Of a stretch of DNA of 64,000 nt, positions 10,271-24,141 are shown piece by piece. The stretch comes from Phaeoceros laevis (taxonomy: Eukaryota > Anthocerotophyta > Anthocerotopsida > Notothyladales). The translations under genes and the position numbers were made by a program. The stretch spans positions 1 to 64,000 of the forward strand of contig JBNGIQ010009468.1 in NCBI GenBank assembly GCA_049999765.1, written 5' to 3'. The first letter of the stretch is position 1. Each line of letters begins with the position of its first letter. Below the pieces are notes generated by a model, which saw only the letters and a program-made list of their open reading frames with translations, ran no database searches and had not been told where the DNA came from.

Positions 10271-10504
10271 GTTCATATATAGTGCTGACAGATACAACTC
10301 TCCCCAATCAAGACAAAAAGCATACCATTGGTTTAAAGACAAGAGTGCACATAGACAACAATGCTGTGACGCAGGTATAGGTAAAACCTTAACCGCAGAA
10401 TCAGGTCTGCCAGTCTGGCCGGTTGCTTGCACATAAGGAGACAGACTGAGAAGTGCCAACGTGCCCTTGTGTAGGATTCCCATGCTATTTAAAACTGTGC
10501 CGAG

Positions 10505-10720
10505 CACCATCTCTAAGGAAGTCCATCCATGTTACCGCATCCCTTGTGGATAAACTGTCAAACAATCTGCGTGCATTCCGGATGACTCTGTAACGGAGGG
10601 AAGTGAGCCGTTCCGAACCCTTGGCACTCTAGCATCGTCTGAGCCGCAGCATTATGACGCAACCAGGGGTTGGATGTAGGCTGAGCAGACCGTCCAACCG
10701 GCTTGTCCAAGATGGCTAGC
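10505..10720 (-). pseudogene. Short PPR relic with a shared flanking repeat
   Basis: About 10512-10592 matches a PPR repeat in the minus orientation (compare the blocks in 12226-12504). The flank at 10608-10710 is a near copy of 37743-37850 in the same orientation, which also lies beside a PPR relic. No open frame survives. Confidence 0.5.
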
Positions 10721-10978
10721 CAGTGGCAGCTCCCTTCCTTTTCAGTATGGGAGGAGATTCATCATTCTGGTCAAGTGTTCTGATACGTGGTAGATCAGTG
10801 TCCGCGATCCCTGTCCATGTCTCAGTTTGACAGGGATAAAGTTACGCACGCACATTCACTCAAAGAGAAAAACAACAATCTCAGTTTGACGGGGAAAGAG
10901 TTAAGCAAGCACATTCACACCCAAGAGAAAGACACCTCTCGCACACACACCTGAGCACTGGCAAGATCTTCAGTATTC
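10721..10978. other. Spacer downstream of the DYW:KP PPR gene
   Basis: Contains a short duplicated block with CTCAGTTTGAC (about 10831 and 10880), followed by A-rich and CACA-rich sequence. Probably 3' UTR of the PPR gene. No gene. Confidence 0.4.
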
Positions 10979-13900
10979 TCACGGTCGACCCTTACAACTG
11001 CAACACCCGTTCGCGAATCGATGCACACGGTACCCATCCCTTACCACAATGTCCCTCTGTTCAAGCCTTGACATGATTTCCGTGGAGCTGTGGCAGTCAC
11101 TGCACATGCGTAGATTCTTCGTTACCACCAGAGGTGTCCCACTCGGAGTGTTCAACAGACCAAATGCCAGAGCTAGCTTCTCAGCATGCCCACAAAGCAC
11201 ATCTTCCTTTTCATTCTGACTCAGTGGCTTCAACACCAACTTTGTGTGAGGTATGTGGCCTCCTTCCTGCTTCACACGTGCATTTGTGCTCTCTACCTTA
11301 AGCGCAATATCCTTTCTCCTTTCTCCCACCAGAAATCTGTGTACCTCCTTATTCACCTCAATGGTCGCCACTGCAGGTTTCTTGTTAGCTCCTGCTGCCC
11401 TTCTCTGTATTTCAATCCTGTCTACATCTGTCCACCTACCTGCATCTGCGTAGGCATTGGCCATGAGCACATAGGCAGGTGCCAGTTGAGGGTCCAGCCT
11501 AACAATGCTTTCAAAACACCACACAGCCCTCTCTATATCCCCGTGACTTTTGCAGGCATTCAACAAAGACGTCAAGCCCACCACATTACTTTGGTGGCCA
11601 TCGCATGATAATAGCATCTTCTCTGCCTCATCTAATTGGCCAGCACGTGCAAGAAGATCAATCATGCAGTTGTAATGCTCAATAGTAGGTTTGATGCCAT
11701 GCTGTTCAGCCATGGAATCCAAGTGTTTGCGACCCTCGTGGACCAGTCCCTCATGACTGCATGCTACTAGAAGGCAAGTAAAAGTAACATCATTAGGATG
11801 AACACCCGCAACTAACATCTCCTCAAAACAAGCGAGTGCCTTGCGACCTTCATCACAAGCACCATACCCAGCAATTAGGGCTGTCCATGTTACCACATTC
11901 TTTGAGTTCATGCTGTCAAAAATCTGGCGTGCATCTTCCAGCTCACCACATTTTGCATACATGTCCACCAGGCAGTTGCCCACCACCACATCATCCAGCA
12001 GACCTTTTTTGACAATCTTTGAGTGCAGCTCCCTGCCCTNNNNNNNNNNNNNNNNNNNNNNNNNNNNNNNNNNNNNNNNNNNNNNNNNNNNNNNNNNNNN
12101 NNNNNNNNNNNNNNNNNNNNNNNNNNNNNNNNNNNNNNNAAAGTAACATAGTCAGCCAAAATGAGGCCCGCCTCCTCCATTTGTCCATACACCATAAGGG
12201 CCTCTTGGCCGAGTCCTTGCTGTGCATACCCAGCAATCAGGGCATTCCATGTCACCACATCCTTTGTGTCCATGCTGCCAAAAACCTGGCGCGCATCTTC
12301 CAGCTCACCACACTTTGCATACCCAGCTATCAGGGTATTCCATGTCACCACATCCTTTGTGGCCATGCTGTCAAAAACCTGGCGTGCATTTTCCATCTCA
12401 CCACATTTTGCATACCCAGCTATCAGGGCATTCCATGCCACCACATCCTTTGTGGCCATGCTGTCAAAAACCTGGCGTGCATTTTCCAGCTCACCACATT
12501 TTGCATACATGTCCACTAGGCTGGTGCCCACCACTACATCATCCAGCAGACCTCTTTTGACAATCTTTGAGTGCAGCTCCCTGCCCGTTTGTATGGCACC
12601 AGTGCTTGCACACGCCTTCAGAAGGCAAGCAAAAGTAACATCGTTAGCTATATTGAGGCTCACCTCCTTCATTTGTCCATACACAACAAGCGCCTCTTGG
12701 CCGAGTCCTTGCTGTGCATACCCAGTAATCAGCGCTGTCCATGTCACCACATTCTTTGTGGCCATGCTGTCAAAAACCTGGCGTGCATCTTTCAATTCGC
12801 CACATTTTGCATACATGTCAACCAGGCAGTTGCCAACAAACAAGTTGGTAGGATCGTCACTGTACAACACATCAGAGTGCACTTTTCTGCCAGATTCCAA
12901 GTCGGCGGCAAATGCACAAGCTTGAAGGGCAGCTACAAAGACGTAACCATTCGCCTTCACTCCTGACCTACTCATCTCACGGTAGAGTTGTATGGCCTCT
13001 TTCGGTTTTCCGTGCTTAGCATGTGCAGAGATTATGGAAAACCACATGAAGACATCCGGTTTCTTTACCCTGTTGAACACATCCATGGCCTCCTGCAGCC
13101 TACCTCCACATGCATACATNNNNNNNNNNNNNNNNNNNNNNNNNNNNNNNNNNNNNNNNNNNNNNNNNNNNNNNNNNNNNNNNNNNNNNNNNNNNNNNNN
13201 NNNNNNNNNNNNNNNNNNNNNNNNNNNNNNNNNNNNNNNNNNNNNNNNNNNNNNNNNNNNNNNNNNNNNNNNNNNNNNNNNNNNNNNNNNNNNNNNNNNN
13301 NNNNNNNNNNNNNNNNNNNNNNNNNNNNNNNNNNNNNNNNNNNNNNNNNNNNNNNNNNNNNNNNNNNNNNNNNNNNNNNNNNNNNNNNNNNNNNNNNNNN
13401 NNNNNNNNNNNNNNNNNNNNNNNNNNNNNNNNNNNNNNNNNNNNNNNNNNNNNNNNNNNNNNNNNNNNNNNNNNNNNNNNNNNNNNNNNNNNNNNNNNNN
13501 NNNNNNNNNNNNNNNNNNNGTAAAACAGAGACTGAGAAACACCAGAGTCTGTCTGCGCCAGAGATTCCAGGGCTCCAACGGCCTCAGAAAGCTTCCCCTG
13601 CTGACATAATGTGCTCACGGTAACAGCAGTAACGACGCCCATTTCCGATCCTGCACGCCTCCCAGGTTCAGGCTTGTCCTGAAAGCTGGCCTCGAAAGGA
13701 GAGGCACCATGGCCCATCGGATGTGGAAGTGCTGGGTTCCTTGCACTGCTGCACCTGGAGCCCATTTCAGAACCTGCACGCCTTCCAGGTTGAGGATTAT
13801 CTGGAGAGCTCGACTTGGAAGGAGAGGCACCGTGACCCATCTGCCGGAAGTCAGGGGAACGGGAGCTCTTCTTAGCTCGTCTGTCATCCCACCACATGGT

Positions 13901-14164
13901 AGGCTCCAGAAACAATTGTTGCCACAAGTGCTCCTGCTCCTGGCAACGACCATCGCTGGGAAACCCGTCCCTCAGAAGCGGAAGTGGTGGGCTCCTTACA
14001 CTGCTGCACCTGGAGGCTTTGCTTGCCAGGGATCGACTCCCTGGGATGAGGTTGGCAGGAGATCCTCGTAGAACCCCTGTACACACACCAATTTGTTGGG
14101 TCCCGCCTGAAAGCCAATGAACTGCAAAGAGAAGGAAAGAAGCTTCAGCCTTCGCTGTGGCCAT
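10979..14164 (-). CDS. PLS-type PPR protein with DYW:KP domain; candidate organellar U-to-C RNA editing factor
   Basis: An essentially intronless gene interrupted by two assembly gaps (13120-13519 and 12040-12139). Frame changes at the gaps, so they are treated as unknown length. The N-terminus from ATG 14164 has a possible organelle presequence, then a tryptophan-rich motif (LWQQLF, WWDDRR, RSPDFRQ) like the PDF motif of OSB proteins, and a ~37-residue direct duplication (GHGASP...GRRAGSEMG). PPR repeats follow, many of the MYAKCGELEDARQVF type. The C-terminus has E motifs, then KKPAVATIEVN where ordinary proteins have PGxSWIE. The deaminase signatures are HAEKLALAFGLLNT (zinc/catalytic) and CSDCHSS (zinc). 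The protein ends CCSCKGRP, not DYW. KP box plus GRP end define the DYW:KP variant linked to U-to-C editing in hornworts, ferns and some lycophytes. The RNA target is unknown. Confidence 0.88.
12226..12504 (-). repeat. Three near-identical 93-bp PPR repeat units
   Basis: Units at about 12226-12318, 12319-12411 and 12412-12504 each encode a 31-residue S-type PPR repeat of the form KDVVxWNxLIAGYAKCGE. They differ at only a few bases, indicating recent tandem expansion. The gap just downstream (12040-12139) may be an assembly collapse in the same kind of repeat. Confidence 0.85.
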
Positions 14165-14684
14165 CGTTCAGGGACCGCTGTAGGAGGTGCATGGATAACC
14201 AAGTTGGACAACTTCGCAGGGCGCGAACAGGTGGCAATCACAGACATAGAAAGCCAAGGACGTACTTCCTCGTAGGATTAAACGCCTTGGAAGCCTAACA
14301 TGCCTTATTTGGGCCTATTGGTCCTTCCAGGATTAACCCCTCAAGGACCAACATGTTGTTTGCACGCCCATTTCCATTGACAAATGGCCAAGCCAAGATC
14401 TTCGGGTTCCTTGTCCTCCTCTATGTCGAAGTTCGAACCCAAACCTATAAAATGCTAGATTGGTCAAGGTGGCAAGGCATCAAATAATAAAATTTTAATG
14501 CCACTAAGAAGAAAATTTTAAGGCGATCATTTTAGTATAAGTTTATTAGACATTCACCTAGGAGGTGATAATACTTAGCAACTAGAGTTCAAACTTGCCG
14601 TAGCAAATACAGACATACTATGCGAGGAGGTGACAATCCTTAGCAACTAGAGACAGGAGTTGAGAAAAAGGCTACACTAGCACT

Positions 14685-14788
14685 AGCAGCCGGTTAACAG
14701 TACTTAAGTGCTAGTTGTAGTAACAGTTACTTGAGTAGCAGCCAGTTAACAGTACTTAAGTGCTAGTTGTAGTAACAGTTACTTGAGT
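14685..14788. repeat. 52-bp tandem duplication
   Basis: Two copies (14685-14736 and 14737-14788) of a unit containing GTTAACAGTACTTAAGTGCT differ at about one base. A related shorter direct repeat with CTTAGCAACTAGAG lies just upstream (about 14573 and 14638). Confidence 0.9.
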
Positions 14789-15835
14789 GCCAAGGTTTCT
14801 TCCCTTGATTTCTGTATTTGCTTTCTTCTTTCCATCACCTCACAAAAACGTGTTTCTTATGTTTCCGAGCTTCAAAGTTTCGAAGTTTCCCGTTTCCCTC
14901 GGGTTTCTAAAAAAAAGCATTTCCAAACAAAAAAATGATTAAGTCAAAAGTCGAAACGACTTGGCAAAAAATGGAAATGCGTTTCGCCCATAGTTACCGC
15001 TAACTCCGCATTTTACTAATAAAACGTGGTAGTTTTTCGTTTTTTACTCTAATCGCGAAAAAAACGCAAGTGTTTTTCATCTCTGAGGAAAAAAAAAGTA
15101 AAATACTGAAAATACTTAAAATATTCGCACTTACTAAGAGTAACTAAGTTAGTAAGTACTAAGTACTGACTTAGTAAGTACTGGTTAGCGGGAAGCCCAA
15201 ATTGGGCTTATAATATTATAAAATACTTGAAAATACGTTTAGTACACGTTTGTACGGATCCGCAAAAAAAATCCCATTTAAAAAAAACGTGGTAAAAAAC
15301 GTGACATAAGTAATTTACGTATTTACGAAAAAAACACCCCGGGCACTTTAGTTTCGCCAAGTCAATTTTGCCTTTTTAACGATTCGAGACCCAAACCCTC
15401 GGGCAACTTCCCGATTGGCAATCACTTCTGGGATGGGGGATGCCCCCCATACGAGTAGTGATTCAACTATGTCACGTGTGGTTATTATTTAAGTCGTTAA
15501 ATTTTAAAAAACGATAAAAATTAAAAAGCATCCTACTCCCGATTTCGTGAAAAAAAAAACCATAAGAAACGTATCGACACGCGTTTTCGTTTCTTTAGTT
15601 TCCAAGCTAAGACTACATGGTAGCTAAGACTACATGGTTGCCTTTTAAAAAGGGCATAATAGATACAATATTTATTTCCTTAGGCCAAGTGCGTGAAGAC
15701 CTCTAAATTCATATTTGCTTGTTGATTAAATTCATTTCCTCCTGCCAAATGCTCGGACCTCTAAATTTTGGAATATACATGTAGAGAAGCGTGGCATGCT
15801 TCTCTTCATGCACTACTGCATGATAATGCTATAGT

Positions 15836-16099
15836 GCATGCTTCTAAAAATGAGTCATTCGTTTCATAAAAAATGCGTGGGAACTGGTGCGATCCATAAT
15901 CATTGCTTCAAGCTCTTCAAAATGCTCCTCTAGCGGCGCATCCTCCATAATTGTGCGATCCATAATCATTGCTTCAAGCGCATGCTTCTAAAAATGAGTC
16001 ATTCCTTCACATATTTTTTATGGTGAACTTGTGCGATCCATAATCATTGCTTCAAGCTCTTCAAAATGCTCCTCTAGCGGCGCATCCTCCATAATTGTT
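15836..16099. repeat. Imperfect ~120-bp tandem duplication
   Basis: Copies at about 15836-15953 and 15979-16099 share GCATGCTTCTAAAAATGAGT and the long block starting GCGATCCATAATCATTGCTT. A partial third copy of that block lies between them (15954-15978). Noncoding. Confidence 0.85.
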
Positions 16100-16170
16100 G
16101 AAAGTGTTATATGTTTAGCAGTCCACTCCTTAATTGTTGAAAGTGTTATATGTTTAGCAGTCCACTCCTT
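16096..16170. repeat. 38-bp tandem duplication
   Basis: Two adjacent copies of a unit beginning TTGTTGAAAGTGTTATATGT, almost identical. It abuts the ~120-bp array on one side and the 68-bp array on the other. Confidence 0.85.
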
Positions 16171-16190
16171 TTTAGCAGCCAACCGCACTG

Positions 16191-16412
16191 TGTGTACTCT
16201 CCGCCTCCACAGTATCATGGTCCATTTATCGTTCATGCTGCACAAGCCAACAACAATGTGTGTACTCTCCGCACTGTGTGTACTCTCCGCCTCCACAGTA
16301 TCATGGTCCATTTATCGTTCATGCTGCACAAGCCAACAACAATGTGTGTACTCTCCGCCTCCTCAGTATCATGGTCCATTTATCGTTCATGCTGCACAAG
16401 CCAACAACAATA
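16191..16412. repeat. 68-bp tandem repeat, three copies
   Basis: Copies at about 16191-16258, 16277-16344 and 16345-16412 begin TGTGTACTCTCCGCCTCC and end AAGCCAACAACAA, with a partial extra unit between the first two. The copies are nearly identical. Confidence 0.9.
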
Positions 16413-17279
16413 CAAAAGGTTTCGTGTCATATGGTGTGTGCGATGAATTCATATGAAAATTTAACTACCACACGGTCTTGAGCTCTATGGTTTACGTACT
16501 TATATGACGAGTCGCACCAACGTAGTCTCCACTTTCTCCTAGTCGCCATAGCAACTCTTTTTTTTCTTTGTGCCATAGCAACTCGTTTCCGTAGGCTGGA
16601 TTGGTGCGCCGGCTCCGCCTTGGCTCCCCAGCCAATCCAGCTGCCTGCAAAGTCATAGTGCCAAATGGGCAGCTGACTAAACCGTGACTAAACCGTGCCA
16701 CATCCAGTCAGCGCTGAATCCGCCGTGTTCGTCACTTCGGAAGGCATGTTCTAGCAAGTGTTCCGTCTTCCGTCTTGTGCAAGCATTTGGGACACTAGAC
16801 TACGTCGTTACTAGGAAGGTCGAAAAAGCCACGTACTAACCCGACCAAACGGAACTTGGCGAGTAAGTTACTCTTTAGTTGAAGAACCGGGAAGTAAGAT
16901 ACTTGGCCCTTTGCGAAGTGCCGAGTAATTACTTTGCAGGTCGGCAACTTGGTAAGTAAGTTCAAGTGTGGGTCCGTGGGTCAGGAACCCGCGCTGTAAC
17001 GAAACAAGCAAACTCGGATTCATACTGCATTTGGTATGCAATAGTGGAAGCATTGACACGATTCACACAAAGTCTTGCACTTACGGTGCTGGAGATTAGT
17101 ATGGTCACATTCCAGCTCCCCCGTCAATCGTCCAAACCTGTCTTTGACACTGCTAATATACATTCAACTCCCCTCATCGGGACAACCTTGGAATCCCCAT
17201 AACGGGTGGACGGCCAACCTTGGAAGGAATGTCATCTACTCACCTAACGAGCTCCAAAGTCATTGACTGATGGTTTGTA

Positions 17280-19138
17280 CTAGTTCCCAGCCCCGGGCTT
17301 GTATTTTCGGACAAGACCTATAATCTTGTCCAGAACATCTTTGGCAGAAGACGTAGTATCCGAACGTGAGGTCCATTCCTGATAGTTGTTCAAACTGCCA
17401 GGAAAGTCAGTGAAAAGTCCATCCACACCAATGACGTCGAACCAATACTGGTATTCCTGATATGGATCCTGGTGGAAGTCGAAATGCAGGTAAGAATTCT
17501 CGTTGCGGAAAGTGTAAGGGTGGACCTGTGTAGACACGAACCAGCACAAAGATCAAGCCACAGCAGAAAGGCTAAAACACGAGAGCCATCACATGTGCTG
17601 GTTCATAAATGCTACAAGAACCTGAAGTCCTCGCTTGTGGGCCTTATGAACAAGGTCAGATGGAGTTGTCAAGTAGTTGTGAGTATCTGGAGGAACAATG
17701 GTGTCCTTCCAAGGACCGATTCCAACCACATACTGCCTGATGTAGTCCAAGTACTTGGCAGACGTTACCTCCCAAAAGGACTAGCAACAAAGGTGAACAG
17801 ATTAGTTAAAAAACGACGACTTAGCAATTAGCAAGCGGATAGAGCACTACCGACCTGGTTAGTGTCTTGAGTGAATGAATCTGTGCTGTCGATCAGAAAG
17901 ATCTGTGGACTGTTGGTCAGGTTTGCTGAGTAGACAAGGGACGTCGGAGCAAAGGACTGGATGAAAACCGGCTGAGCTAGCCAATGTTCTGAAAGGTACT
18001 CCCCCTGATACCCATACTTCAACAACGTTTGTACAAACACATCCTCAAATCGTCTCCCATCTGACCACTTGACCTGCAGATGAGACAAGTTGGTTTGAGC
18101 TCGTGGATGTCAGCAAGCCTACAACTCAGTAGTATCAGCAAGCAGGCATCGTGACAAATATGCGTGCAAGCAAGCCACCAGTGAAGGTGGCATGAACTGG
18201 TCCAAGCCTACAAATCTGTTTCTGCTGTGGAAAGTGGGACCCAGCAAAGCAACTAACGCACATGTTGGTTGATGAAAACTGGGCTCTTAATTTCTGGGTA
18301 GATCCCAACAACGCGGGTTGCATTTAAAGCAATAGTGATATACTCATCAAATGTTATGACCTGTAACAGTCCTGTAATGAACAGAAATAAGTGAGTTCTG
18401 CAGCATGCACCTTAGCTGCTTACCTTTCGCAAGCAAAGGTGTGCCCAGCTTACCATTGTAGGATTGGTCCCTGAAGCTCAGCCTCTGTTTCATCCTCAAA
18501 GTTTTAAGCTCTTCCAGGGTAAAGTCCACTGCACAAGAAACAACCAATTCACACTTCCTGGATACTCGACAAGCTTAAACCAGATTACAGACATCGGAAT
18601 CAAACAATCCAGGAACCGTCAAGTGACACTAGGAAGTGGCTGGTCATGATGGAGAAGGGCATGTTTACCTGCAAACCATCCTGTTACAGTTTCACCTTCA
18701 GCCTCATAGGTGGCAATGCGGTCTACAAACTCGGAATGGGTAGCTACATCGGTTGTGTCATTGAGATATAGATCATGCATACAGATCAAGACACCGTCCT
18801 TTGTTGCTGTGATGTCTGTCTCAATGAAGTCGGCTCCTTCATCAATAGCTCTCTACACAAAAAAATTGGGAGAATGACTTCTAGGAGATAAAACCATCAA
18901 TCCAGACTACCTTTTCAAGTTAATAGTGCAGTATTCAGAGCAACAATCCGCACCAGATAAGCAGCAGCAGTCTCCTCAGGGAGCTCTCCATTTGAGCCCC
19001 TATGTGCGATGTTGTAAGGGCGACTGGTCTGCAAGCCCCTCCGAAACTCCTGTTGCGACTGAACAAGAATCTTTTCTCCTAACCTTGCCAGCCCAACCTC
19101 AACCAGCAACGATAGCAGGCAAAACAGCAGTGCCAGAC
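17280..19138 (-). CDS. Glycerophosphodiester phosphodiesterase (GDPD5/6 type), secretory
   Basis: Seven coding exons are recognisable on the minus strand: about 19138-18954, 18853-18668, ~18530-18450, ~18360-18255, ~18073-17855, ~17780-17620 and ~17526-17280. The GDPD catalytic core is plain: NIAHRGSNGELPEET (the HR of the active site), then DFIETDITATKDGVLICMHD (the ExD pair and second His). Plant GDPD5/6 features follow: VVGIYPEIKSPVF, FIQSFAPTSLVY, YVVGIGPWKDTI, GLQVHPYTFRNE and GVDGLFTDFPGS. The enzyme hydrolyses glycerophosphodiesters to glycerol-3-phosphate and an alcohol, useful in phospholipid turnover and phosphate recycling. A hydrophobic stretch (GLALLFCLLSLLVEV) before the core suggests a signal peptide or anchor. 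The exon carrying the start codon, upstream of 19138, was not found. Confidence 0.92.
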
Positions 19139-20357
19139 CTGCCCAACAGAGCCAGAAATGTTATTCCAAAACTCTGAAGCTGGAGTTGTGCTGAATTGTA
19201 TCCGAATTGAGATTGCTGGCAACCGCAACGTTCTGCAACCGAAATCTAGCTCAAAAGGATTGCACCTCCTTGACTCCTCATGGTTCGGATGCTTAAATCC
19301 AAGCAGGTGAATTGAACAGCCGGTTTGGCGCTGGCGCTAGACAATGGCGCAGGCTCGAATCATAGCGGGCATGGCTGCGGCCCACTGCTGCTGGAGGTGG
19401 TAACCAGAAAGCACTGGAGGTGTCGAGTTTGCCAGATGAGCTCCCGCATCCGGCAGGTATGAAACTGCTGGAACGACGTTGCAGCATCCGAATTGGAATA
19501 TTTGCAGTCATGCGACATCGGAGATATCCTCGAGGCATATGCGCTGGAAAGAAATGTGCAAAATGCACAGGCACAACTGAAATTATCCACCGATCTGCCC
19601 GGCACTAGATGCATAGTGCCACCAATCCCCACCCCCTGGATATGTATGGTAAGTGTGTCACGAGTATCACCTACTCGTCACAAGAGCTGGTGGCCCGTTT
19701 TGTACATCATGGGACGGCCAAGTCAGGGTTATCTCCAGCTTTAGGCTGCGAGCAACTCATTCAAGTATGAACTACGGAGGCCTGTGACAGCCACGTCAGA
19801 GTCACCTCTAGGTTTGACTGAGCAACTCGTTCAGGTATTAAACTATGGAAGCGAAGGTTCAAGACATAGCTCCTCCAGAGTGACCACTACCGAGTCCTCC
19901 ACGTTAGCTAAGCATGAACTGAGAGTAGTCATGATGGTAACATGTCCATGCTAGCTATTCTTGCGTGACCACTGCAGACAACATTTGTCACAACAGCGTA
20001 CATCGGAGAGCCCGTAGCATTAGGCGGGTGGGTAAACGAATTTCTGGTAGGAATTGTAGTATGAGCTGTGAACCAAGGCTCCCGACCCAAGACTGGGTAG
20101 TAGGATATGATGCCGCTGGCAAATAACCTGAGATTGTGGTTGTGGAGGGCAATTCGTAAAGAACAGGAGGTGCAGAGCAAAACATTTCACTCCTACACCA
20201 CAATAATCAACGACAATATGTAGTTACTCATCGAAATCTGCGTACTTCCTATCCGCAAACACGTGAATGCAAAAATGCTTTAGAGTACATCCCCTACTTC
20301 CCACTACGGCTTTGCTCCCTAACATTCAAGCCTCTCCTACAAACCGCGAGGACTAGC
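19139..20357. other. Spacer between GDPD and plastid Hsp70
   Basis: Should hold the first exon/leader of GDPD and the Hsp70 3' UTR. An imperfect ~60-bp direct repeat with GAGCAACTC(A/G)TTCA lies at about 19748 and 19822. No other gene seen. Confidence 0.45.
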
Positions 20358-23294
<2,937 letters not shown>

Positions 23295-24141
23295 TGCCTC
23301 TAGCAGGAACAGGCTCAGAGCAGTCAGTCGGAAGGCAGGCTCAACGAAGTAGCAGCAGGGCACAAAGGAGGTGTGGTGCAAGAAATGAGCTACAGAGAGC
23401 AGGCTATCCTGCCGCCTAGTTCCAGCTACTCAACCCAGGTATGGACGAGAGACTGCACAAATTAGCTCGGCGGTCGAGGAAAGCTAGGATATGATAGCAG
23501 CAGGAGAACCTTCTACACAGAGAAGGCTCTAGGGCAAAGTGGATGGTGTGGCCGTTATCTCCACCACACATTTGTGTTCACGACAGTTGCTGTAACCCTG
23601 CTTGGGTTAGATCCACGGATTATGCGGCTGTAATCGCCGCAGTTGTTGGGCGCCGTATTTTGCCGTCGGCCACATTTTCTTGGGGAGGACTCCACCAAAT
23701 AGAAAATTAGTGTACACTTGAGAGCAGATTGCGGCACTTGTCACTTGCTTGAGGGATACTCAACCATATGCTGTAAAGCACCGTCCTGTCTACCTTCCCT
23801 TTAATAACAAAGTAACGAAGTGTACTAATTGCACTAGACTATTTAAACTTATTTTGTGGATCACTTGATTCACTATCCTAATATCCTGGTCTAGGGCTAC
23901 CAGTCTATTGTGTCCTTAGGTCATGTTTTTACTTTGTACATGAGAATATAGGTCAACATGTGTAGTCACCATTCTCTCCTTCCTTAGGTCATGTTTTCAC
24001 TTTGCGCATGAGAATATAGGTCAACATGTGTAGTCACCATTCAAGTCCGTGACACAATTGATTACAAGAAGAGTTTTGAAGATTTGACCATTATGTAGTA
24101 TTGCTAGTTGAAGGGCCATCATCCTCAAAGGCTCTTCCAAA
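23295..24141. other. Divergent spacer between Hsp70 and SPEF2
   Basis: Holds the Hsp70 leader/promoter and the region upstream of SPEF2. A ~69-bp tandem duplication is annotated separately. No canonical heat-shock element is claimed. Missing 5' exons of SPEF2 could lie here. Confidence 0.45.
23908..24042. repeat. ~69-bp direct tandem duplication upstream of SPEF2
   Basis: Two copies (about 23910-23971 and 23980-24041) contain TCCTTAGGTCATGTTTT and GAGAATATAGGTCAACATGT, differing at few positions. Confidence 0.85.

Larger units (their letters stand above)
14165..17279. other. 3.1-kb gene-free, AT-rich region with several tandem duplications
   Basis: No believable coding frame. Low-complexity A/T runs occur at 14900-15600. 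Tandem arrays are listed separately: 52-bp unit at 14685, ~120-bp unit at 15836, 38-bp unit at 16096 and 68-bp unit at 16191. Open frames at 16031-16481 come from in-frame repeat units and are not taken as genes. Confidence 0.6.

Noticed and set aside
13100-13623. Open frames spanning 13120-13519
   Set aside because: They run through 400 N and are artefacts of translating a gap.
16031-16481. Several overlapping open frames repeating IMVHLSFMLHKP
   Set aside because: They are produced by a 68-bp tandem repeat read in successive frames. The repeat unit is not a multiple of three and no family is recognised.
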